In this document: positions 1-4,917 of the stretch, piece by piece
Layout: each line of letters starts with the position of its first letter
Numbering within the stretch: position 1 is the stretch's first letter
Assembly: GCA_003219225.1 (NCBI GenBank)
Contig: QHPZ01000158.1
Span: 1 to 5,929, forward strand
Direction of reading: 5' to 3'
Source: Verrucomicrobiota bacterium
GTDB lineage: Bacteria; Verrucomicrobiota; Verrucomicrobiia; Chthoniobacterales; UBA10450
Length of the DNA stretch: 5,929 bases
Position numbers and translations under genes: made by a program
The notes under the pieces: generated by a model
What the model saw: the letters and a program-made list of their open reading frames with translations, nothing else
Told to the model about the DNA's origin: nothing
Databases searched by the model: none

Positions 1-1296
1 CGTGTAACGATATTCGCCGTCGGCGCGGTAAAGTGCGGCCACATCGAGCTGGCGCCGCCGCCAGACATAATAATCCGCGATCATGATTCCACCGATCGGC
101 CCGAGCAGTGCGCTGTAGCCGACGAGCCAGGTGAAAATGTAACCGCTCGGATCGGCAACTAATTTCCACGGCATCATCACGATTCCGATTACGCCCGTGA
201 TTAACCCGCCGGTACGAAACGAAATTTTGTGCGGCGCGACGTGTGAGAAATCGTTGGCCGGGCTAACGACGTTCGCCGCGATATTGGTCGCGAGGGTCGC
301 GATGCACAGCGCCAGCATCGACACGATCAGCACGACGGGATTTGTGAAATGCGTCAACACATCGACCGGATCCCAGATTGGGTGGCCGTAGATGATCGTC
401 GTTGCTGAAGTGACGGCGACGCCGATGAAAGAATAGAGCGCCATGGTCAGCGGCAAACCCAGCGCCTGGCCGATAATCTGGTCACGCTGCGAGCACGCGA
501 ATCGGGAAAAATCGGGAATATTGAGCGAAAGCGTCGCCCAAAATCCGACCATGCCGGTGAGCGCCGGAACGAAGAAGGAAAAGAATTGTCCAGCCTTGGG
601 CTGGCCCGGGGCGAAGGCGGAGGGTTGCGCCAGAATCGGACCGAACCCGCCCGCGTTGCGATAGGCCCAGGCGAGCAGCAACAAACCGAGCGCGATCAGC
701 AACGGCGCCTTAATGTTCAAGAGCCAGCGAATGCATTCAATCCCCTTGTAAACGACGAGCATGTTGATGCCCCAGAAAAACAGAAAACAGAGAAACTGCG
801 CGAAGGTGATCCCGAGGAAGTTCGCGGTCGATCCGGTCGCAAGGGCCGGCCAAAAGATCGACATGATCTTGTAAATGGCGTTGCCGCCGATCCAGGTTTG
901 GATTCCGAACCAGCCGCACGCGACGAAGGCGCGCATCAGCGCGGGAATGTTCGCGCCGCGCGTGCCAAACGAGGCGCGGCAAAAAACCGGGAACGGAATT
1001 CCGTAGCGCGTCCCGGCGTGTGCGTTCAGGATCATGGGAACGACCACGATCAAGTTCCCAAGGAAAATCGTGAAGATGGCCTGCGACCAATTCATTCCGC
1101 CGCCGATCAGCGACGACGCGAGCATGTAAGTCGGGATGCAGGCCGACATTGAAATCCAGAGCGCGGCGAAACTGCCCACCCGCCACTTGCGGCGCTCCCG
1201 CGGAACCGGCGCGAGATCGGCATTGTAAAGCGAGCTGTGCTCCAGCTCGATCGTAAGATCGACATCGGGCGCCAGCGTGGACGAACTCGTGCTCAT
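1..1296 (-). CDS. NCS1-family nucleobase:cation symporter (3' end cut by window edge)
   Basis: Inner-membrane transporter of the nucleobase:cation symporter-1 family (Mhp1, cytosine/uracil/allantoin permeases); the operon makes uracil, thymine or a dihydropyrimidine the likely cargo, which is inference. Translation gives 432 residues with no stop before the edge; by family length only the last few tens of residues are missing. A soluble N-terminus (1-40, with LYNADLAPVP near 23) is followed by about ten hydrophobic segments, starting at roughly 41-66 and 72-92. Family motifs seen: GWFGIQTW at 128-135, whose W129 and Q133 match the spacing of substrate-contacting W117/Q121 in Mhp1; SLNIPDFSRFA at 257-267; ATNIAANVVSPANDFS at 336-351, where T337 and N342 match Mhp1 T313 (sodium site) and N318 (substrate); GPIGGIMIADYYVWRR at 399-414. 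ATG 1296 is chosen; an in-frame TTG at 1320 is also possible. Neither has a clear Shine-Dalgarno. It starts 50 nt after the dihydropyrimidinase stop, so it is probably co-transcribed. Confidence 0.93.
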   Translation of the reverse strand, partial: MSTSSSTLAPDVDLTIELEHSSLYNADLAPVPRERRKWRVGSFAALWISMSACIPTYMLASSLIGGGMNWSQAIFTIFLGNLIVVVPMILNAHAGTRYGIPFPVFCRASFGTRGANIPALMRAFVACGWFGIQTWIGGNAIYKIMSIFWPALATGSTANFLGITFAQFLCFLFFWGINMLVVYKGIECIRWLLNIKAPLLIALGLLLLAWAYRNAGGFGPILAQPSAFAPGQPKAGQFFSFFVPALTGMVGFWATLSLNIPDFSRFACSQRDQIIGQALGLPLTMALYSFIGVAVTSATTIIYGHPIWDPVDVLTHFTNPVVLIVSMLALCIATLATNIAANVVSPANDFSHVAPHKISFRTGGLITGVIGIVMMPWKLVADPSGYIFTWLVGYSALLGPIGGIMIADYYVWRRRQLDVAALYRADGEYRYT

Positions 1297-1338
1297 GCTC
1301 GTGCTCGAATTATCAGGCAACGATCACCAGCACGAGCA
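1296..1338. repeat. Short inverted repeat between the dihydropyrimidinase gene and the transporter start
   Basis: Two perfect 10-bp arms, tgctcgtgct at 1296-1305 and agcacgagca at 1329-1338, face each other over a 23-nt loop. On the minus-strand mRNA the distal arm ends on the first base of the transporter ATG. No T-run follows, so this is not a typical intrinsic terminator. It could be a weak mRNA hairpin that masks the start codon, or simply the chance product of the GAGCAC-rich sequence here. No function is shown. Confidence 0.4.
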
Positions 1339-1346
1339 CGACACGA

Positions 1347-2759
1347 TCAGTGATGGCAGGGCTCGCGCTGGAGAAGTCGACCGCGGCCGATTTCGCCGAT
1401 GAATGTGCCGTCGCGTGCCGCGATCTTCCCGCGAACCGTGACAACGTGCGGCCGTCCTTCGATCTGCATTCCCTCGAAGGAATTATAATCGACATTCATC
1501 TGGTGCGTTTTGGCTGAGATCATGCCGCGGTAGTTTGGATCGTAGACGACGAGATCGGCATCGCTGCCGACTTTGATCGCGCCCTTCCGCGGATATAACC
1601 CAAACAGTTTTGCGGCCTGCGTGCTGGCGCTGTCGACGAACCGCTGGATGTCGATCTTGCCGCTCTTCACGCCGCGCGTGTAGTAGAGATTCACGCGGTC
1701 TTCGAGTGATGGAATGCCGTTTGGGATCTTGGTGAAATCATCGCGCCCCATTTGCTTTTGCGTTTCGTAATCGAATGGCGCGTGATCGGTCGCCAGCGTC
1801 GCCACCGATCCATCAGCCAGCGCTTTCCACATTACCTCCTGGTTCTTTTTGTCGCGTAGCGGCGGCGACATTACGTTCTTCGCGCCCTCGAAATTCGGTT
1901 CCGCCGCGGTGCGGTCGAGCAGCAGATATTGAATCAGCGTTTCGACCCACACGTTGACGTCGCGCGCCTTGCCGCGCATCGCTTCGTTCAACGCTTCCTC
2001 ACAACTGGTGTGAACGATGTAAACGTGCGCGCCCGTCAGCTCGGCAAACGTCATGAGATGGCGCACCCCTTCGGCTTCGACGACTGGCGGCCGGCTCCAG
2101 TAGTGATACTCGGGTCCGGTTTTGCCTTCGGCCAAAAGTTTCCTCTGCAATTCCAAAACGAGATCGGCGTTCTCGCAATGCGCCGTCACAATTACGCCGA
2201 GCTTTTTTGCAAGCGAGAGCGTGGCATAAAGCTCGCGGTCATCGATCCCGAACGCCCCCTTGTAAGCGAGAAAAATTTTGAAGCTGCTCAGGCCGCGCCG
2301 GACGATCTCGCGAAAATCCTGCTCGGCTTGCTCGTCATAGCGCGTCACGCCCATGTGAAACGTGCAATCGCACGCGCTTTTGCCCTGTGCTTTGTCCAGC
2401 CACAGCTCGAATGCTTCGAGCGGACGATCGCCGCGCGCCGGGCAAATCATCTCGATGAACGTCGTCGTCCCACCAACGAGCGCTGCGCGGCTCGCCGTCT
2501 CGTGTGTGTCCTTCGCGTACGTGCCCATGAACGGCAGATAAATGTGCACGTGCGGATCGATGAAGCCGGGGAACACATGTTTGCCGCTGGCATCGATTAC
2601 CTCGTCGGCTTGCACGTTGTCGATCTCGCCACGGGACGAGTCCGTCCGACTGGCGGACTTAGGCTCGATGCGGCTGATCGTTTCGTTTTCGCAGTATATG
2701 TCCGCGACGTAACGCTCGTCGGGCGTGACAATCTCGCCGTTCTTGATCAGCAGTGACAT
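1347..2759 (-). CDS. hydA: Dihydropyrimidinase (D-hydantoinase family)
   Basis: Zinc amidohydrolase that opens 5,6-dihydrouracil or dihydrothymine to N-carbamoyl-beta-alanine or N-carbamoyl-beta-aminoisobutyrate, the second step of reductive pyrimidine breakdown; cytoplasmic. The product is 470 residues, normal for the family. Metal ligands are all visible: H70 and H72 in GFIDPHVHI, the lysine expected to be carbamylated K161 in SSFKIFLAYKG, H194 in TAHCEN, H250 in IVHTS and D325 in ATDHAPF. Y166 of AYKG fits the substrate-binding tyrosine, and GRDDFTKIPNG (338-348) and EDRVNLYY (353-360) are family blocks. ATG 2759 is chosen because MSLLIKNGEIV is the usual N-terminus; an in-frame start at 2795 would only add translated repeat. 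No Shine-Dalgarno precedes it, and a palindromic repeat abuts the start. Residues about 34-46 look like an insertion encoded by a small palindrome. Dihydropyrimidinase is preferred over other hydantoinases on context. Confidence 0.95.
   Translation of the reverse strand: MSLLIKNGEIVTPDERYVADIYCENETISRIEPKSASRTDSSRGEIDNVQADEVIDASGKHVFPGFIDPHVHIYLPFMGTYAKDTHETASRAALVGGTTTFIEMICPARGDRPLEAFELWLDKAQGKSACDCTFHMGVTRYDEQAEQDFREIVRRGLSSFKIFLAYKGAFGIDDRELYATLSLAKKLGVIVTAHCENADLVLELQRKLLAEGKTGPEYHYWSRPPVVEAEGVRHLMTFAELTGAHVYIVHTSCEEALNEAMRGKARDVNVWVETLIQYLLLDRTAAEPNFEGAKNVMSPPLRDKKNQEVMWKALADGSVATLATDHAPFDYETQKQMGRDDFTKIPNGIPSLEDRVNLYYTRGVKSGKIDIQRFVDSASTQAAKLFGLYPRKGAIKVGSDADLVVYDPNYRGMISAKTHQMNVDYNSFEGMQIEGRPHVVTVRGKIAARDGTFIGEIGRGRLLQREPCHH
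2631..2660. repeat. Small palindromic segment inside the dihydropyrimidinase gene
   Basis: Two adjacent small stems lie in coding sequence: GGAC/GTCC at 2634-2637 and 2640-2643, and GTCCG/CGGAC at 2644-2648 and 2654-2658. They encode roughly PKSASRTDSSRGE (residues 33-45), a polar stretch in the N-terminal beta-sandwich region, where dihydropyrimidinases normally run straight from the IxxIG/IEP strand to DAxEVIDA. It is in frame and should sit on a surface loop away from the metal site. It may be an inserted repeat or just local GC-rich drift. Confidence 0.35.
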
Positions 2760-2760
2760 G

Positions 2761-2877
2761 CGGCTGCAAATGACGAATGACGAACGACGAAGCACGAATG
2801 ACGACCGAATCTGCAGCCGATTTTCGTCATTCGGTCATTCGAGCTTCCTTCGTCATTCGTCATTCGGATTTCGTCAT
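2761..2877. repeat. Palindromic AATGACGAA-type intergenic repeat between mmsA and the dihydropyrimidinase gene
   Basis: The whole 114-nt intergenic gap is built from AATGACGAA-like units arranged as nested inverted repeats. A perfect 16-bp pair lies at 2769-2784 and 2849-2864. Inside it, cgaatgac(gac)cgaat at 2795-2810 faces attcggtcattcg at 2829-2841, differing by one 3-nt insertion. A separate 8-bp pair, cggctgca at 2761-2768 and tgcagccg at 2812-2819, encloses the left half. The right end overlaps the mmsA stop codon (2874-2876) and the left end lies one base from the dihydropyrimidinase ATG. This resembles REP-type dispersed extragenic palindromes; I recall similar strings in Verrucomicrobiota genomes but could not search. 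As RNA it would fold into a long hairpin that could affect mRNA stability or expression of the downstream gene. Confidence 0.75.
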
Positions 2878-4358
2878 TTTTTCCAAACGTCGCCGACGCC
2901 ATCGCCAAACCAGCGCGTCGAAACCACCTTTTGCTGCGTATAAAACTGCACACCTTCTTTTCCTTGGATGTGCAGGTCGCCGTAGAACGATTCGCCCCAG
3001 CCGGTGAACGGAAACATCGCCATCGTCGCAGGCACGCCGATGTTGATCCCGACCATCCCTGCTTTGACCCGATGCTTGAACTCACGCGCGGCTTTGCCGG
3101 AGTTCGTGAAAATCGCTGCACCATTGCCGTAGGCCGACTTGTTTGCTGCTTCGATCGCACCGTCCAGATCTTCCATGCGCATGACGTTCAGGACAGGACC
3201 GAAAACTTCTTCGCGGGCGATGGTCATTTTGTCCTCGACAAAATCGACAATCGTCGGCGCGATGTAGAAGCCATTCGGCGCGTCGGGCACGCGGATGCCG
3301 CGACCATCGGCAATCACTTTCGCGCCTTCTTTCTCGCCGCTCGCGACCAGACTCAGGACGCGATCCCGATGTTGTGCGGTGATTACCGGGCCCATATCGG
3401 GCTGTGGTTGCGCGACATCGGTTGGACCAACTTTCATCGCCCGCGCCGCTTCAACTAACGCCGGCAACACGCGTTCGCTCGCCGGGCCGACGGCGATGAC
3501 GGTCGACCCGGCCATGCAGCGTTCGCCCGCGCAACCGTATGCCGCGGTCGAAAGCGCTTCGACCGCGCGCGGCACGTCGGCATCTGGCATTACGACGACA
3601 TAATTTTTCGCGCCGCCATTCGCCTGCACGCGTTTGCCGTGGCGCGTCCCGGTTTCGTAAATGTGCCGCGCCACTGGTGACGAACCGACAAACGAAATCG
3701 CTTTGACCTTCGGATGGGTGAGGAGCGCATCAACACACTCGCGCCCGCCGTGCACGACGTTGAGCACGCCCTTAGGCAAACCGGCTTGCGCGAGAAGATC
3801 GACAATCAAGTTTGCGCTGAGCGGCACTTTCTCGCTCGGCTTGAGCACAAACGTGTTCCCGCAGACGAGCGCGAGCGGAAACATCCACATCGGCACCATC
3901 GCTGGGAAATTGAACGGCGTAATACCGACACAGACGCCGAGCGGCTGGAGCATCGTCTCGCAATCGACCCCGCGCGCGATCTCCTCAAGCGTGTCACCCA
4001 TCAGCAGCGTCGGCGCGGCGCACGCGAACTCGATGTTTTCAAGCCCGCGATAAACGCTGCCTCGCGCTTCGGCCAGTGTCTTGCCGTGTTCGCGCGTCAC
4101 GCTCGCGCACATGCGATCAAAATTTTTCTCGACCAACTGGCAATAGCGATAAAAAACACGCGCCCGCTCGACCGGTGGCGTATCGCGCCAGGCCGGAAAC
4201 GCCTCCGCCGCTGCTTCCACGGCAAGATCGACATGTTCCTTTCCGCACATCGGCACCTCCGCGATGACTTCGCCGCGGGAAGGGTTGAAGACGGGACCGG
4301 TGGCGACGTCCGGAATCTCGCGCCATTCGCCGGAGATGAAAACGGGAACCGAGGTCAC
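2874..4358 (-). CDS. mmsA: CoA-acylating (methyl)malonate-semialdehyde dehydrogenase
   Basis: NAD-dependent aldehyde dehydrogenase family enzyme that converts malonate semialdehyde to acetyl-CoA, or methylmalonate semialdehyde to propionyl-CoA, with CO2 release; cytoplasmic. From GTG 4358 it has 494 residues, the usual size. Seen in order: FISGEW at 7-12, the NAD-binding region with TPFNFPAMVPMWMFPLA at 147-163 and KPSEKVPLS at 173-181, FVGSSPVARHIYETGT at 223-238, GGAKN at 248-252 with Asn where ordinary aldehyde dehydrogenases carry the general-base Glu (typical of the CoA-acylating class), catalytic C281 in GERCMAG, EEVFGPVL at 383-390, and the diagnostic MFPFTGWGESFYGDLHIQGK at 448-467. 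GTG 4358 is preferred because GGAG lies six bases upstream; ATGs at 4373 and 4409 are in frame but would translate the repeat arm. In this operon it would process the semialdehydes made from beta-alanine and beta-aminoisobutyrate. A role in valine or inositol breakdown cannot be excluded. Confidence 0.95.
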   Translation of the reverse strand: MTSVPVFISGEWREIPDVATGPVFNPSRGEVIAEVPMCGKEHVDLAVEAAAEAFPAWRDTPPVERARVFYRYCQLVEKNFDRMCASVTREHGKTLAEARGSVYRGLENIEFACAAPTLLMGDTLEEIARGVDCETMLQPLGVCVGITPFNFPAMVPMWMFPLALVCGNTFVLKPSEKVPLSANLIVDLLAQAGLPKGVLNVVHGGRECVDALLTHPKVKAISFVGSSPVARHIYETGTRHGKRVQANGGAKNYVVVMPDADVPRAVEALSTAAYGCAGERCMAGSTVIAVGPASERVLPALVEAARAMKVGPTDVAQPQPDMGPVITAQHRDRVLSLVASGEKEGAKVIADGRGIRVPDAPNGFYIAPTIVDFVEDKMTIAREEVFGPVLNVMRMEDLDGAIEAANKSAYGNGAAIFTNSGKAAREFKHRVKAGMVGINIGVPATMAMFPFTGWGESFYGDLHIQGKEGVQFYTQQKVVSTRWFGDGVGDVWKK

Positions 4359-4361
4359 TGA

Positions 4362-4415
4362 AAGCTCCAACATCCAAGCTCCAAGCTCCAGAGAAGGTCG
4401 AAATTCCAAGCTCCA
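4362..4415 (+). repeat. Left inverted repeat arm of the four-helix-bundle unit
   Basis: This arm is made of AAGCTCC units. Its first 35 nt (4362-4396) match the minus-strand reading of 4907-4880 exactly except for one extra 7-nt AAGCTCC unit, as if by slippage. Beyond that the match decays for about ten bases and returns as caagctcca at 4407-4415, facing 4869-4861. Overall the arms are 54 and 47 nt and differ in length by exactly that one unit. The arm also holds the Shine-Dalgarno and two alternative start codons of mmsA. Confidence 0.8.
4365..4368 (-). promoter_or_regulatory. Shine-Dalgarno (GGAG) of mmsA, inside the inverted repeat arm
   Basis: On the minus strand GGAG is followed by CTTTCA and then the GTG at 4358, a six-base spacer that is close to ideal. 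This is the main reason for choosing GTG over the two upstream ATGs. The GGAG belongs to the outermost AAGCTCC/GGAGCTT unit of the repeat arm that flanks the four-helix-bundle gene, so the repeat appears to provide the mmsA ribosome binding site. Confidence 0.5.
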
Positions 4416-4434
4416 AAAAGAGCGGGTAGTCGCC

Positions 4435-4917
4435 TCATTTCCGGTAAATGCTCGCGAAGATCAGGTGCAATTCTTTTGCCTCGCGAAAAAGCCCACGCGC
4501 TTCTTCAGCATGCTTCGGTTCAGCGGCGGCCATCATGCGAAGGAAGAACTTGGTTTCCTTCGCCTCCTTGACGCACCGGCCGATCACATTACGAAAATCC
4601 TTTTTCGAAACTCCTTCGTTCGCCTCGCAATAATTCGCGCCAACACTCGTGCCGCAGCCGACAAGTTGACAAACGAGCCTGTCATTCGCCGGAGCGCGCG
4701 GAATCTTCCTACAGAATCGGATAATCGCTTCTCCAAATCGGGCCGTTCGCTCTTCCAGATCAAACGGATGTCTGGGTTCTCCATTCGTAGTGGGCGTTTC
4801 GTTTGCCACCGCAGGCGAATCCAAAGACGAGCGGTATTTGAATGCGCGCCTCCTCCTTCCTGGAGCTTGAAGGTTGGTGCTTCTCTGGAGCTTGGATGTT
4901 GGAGCTTGGTGCTTCAT
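4435..4917 (-). CDS. Four-helix-bundle protein (23S rRNA intervening-sequence / S23 family)
   Basis: Small helical protein of the S23/IVP family, related to Avd; its molecular role is not established, and nucleic-acid binding is suspected from the family. The conserved core starts at HPFDLEERTARFGEAI and continues through NDRLVCQLVGCGTSVGANY, CEANEGVSKKDFRNVIGRC, VKEAKETKFFLRMMAAAEP and ends at ELHLIFASIYRK: four amphipathic helices, rich in Lys and Arg. The start is uncertain. ATG 4917 overlaps the preA stop as TAATG, which would allow translational coupling, and gives 160 residues, but its first 40 or so residues (KHQAPTSKLQ and on) are translated repeat. GTG 4809 would give 124 residues, the usual family length. 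A purine-rich AGGAGG at 4854-4849 has no properly spaced in-frame start. The gene is unrelated to pyrimidine metabolism and appears to be a passenger in the operon; 76 nt separate it from mmsA. Confidence 0.85.
   Translation of the reverse strand: MKHQAPTSKLQRSTNLQAPGRRRRAFKYRSSLDSPAVANETPTTNGEPRHPFDLEERTARFGEAIIRFCRKIPRAPANDRLVCQLVGCGTSVGANYCEANEGVSKKDFRNVIGRCVKEAKETKFFLRMMAAAEPKHAEEARGLFREAKELHLIFASIYRK
4861..4907 (-). repeat. Right inverted repeat arm of the four-helix-bundle unit
   Basis: Read on the minus strand, the arm begins AAGCTCCAACATCC and continues into CCAAGCTCCAGAGAAG, identical to the left arm apart from one missing AAGCTCC unit. It starts 9 bases after the preA stop codon and, if translation begins at ATG 4917, encodes the low-complexity N-terminus of the four-helix-bundle protein. 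Confidence 0.8.

Larger units (their letters stand above)
4362..4907. mobile_element. Candidate mobile or dispersed unit: four-helix-bundle gene between inverted repeats
   Basis: About 546 bp consisting of a single S23/IVP-type four-helix-bundle gene enclosed by matching inverted AAGCTCC repeat arms, sitting between two metabolic genes of one pathway. There is no transposase, reverse transcriptase or integrase inside, and I see no target-site duplication at the outer edges. Family knowledge: relatives are encoded in intervening sequences of 23S rRNA genes, and the structurally related Avd is the accessory protein of diversity-generating retroelements. The inference is a non-autonomous unit spread with its repeats. 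The alternative is an ordinary gene that happens to sit between copies of a common genomic repeat. Confidence 0.45.

Noticed and set aside
586..1186. Plus- and minus-strand open frames overlapping the transporter
   Set aside because: The frame with transmembrane segments and NCS1 motifs runs without a stop from 1296 to the window edge; the others give charged low-complexity proteins with no recognisable family.
1297..1346. Intrinsic terminator after the dihydropyrimidinase gene
   Set aside because: The hairpin has no T-run on its 3' side in the direction of transcription, and the transporter follows within 50 nt.
1929..2756. Plus-strand open frame of 275 codons
   Set aside because: It lies fully antisense to the dihydropyrimidinase gene, whose metal ligands and family motifs are all intact on the minus strand; the open frame is a by-product of high GC content.
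2760..2880. CRISPR array
   Set aside because: The repeat units are short, variable and inverted relative to each other, with no regular spacers and no cas genes nearby.
3714..4361. Plus-strand open frame of 215 codons
   Set aside because: Antisense to mmsA, rich in His and Arg, with no family features; a shadow of codon bias.
4362..4907. Conventional insertion sequence or diversity-generating retroelement
   Set aside because: No transposase, reverse transcriptase or template/variable repeat pair is present; only the S23/Avd-like protein and inverted repeats are seen.
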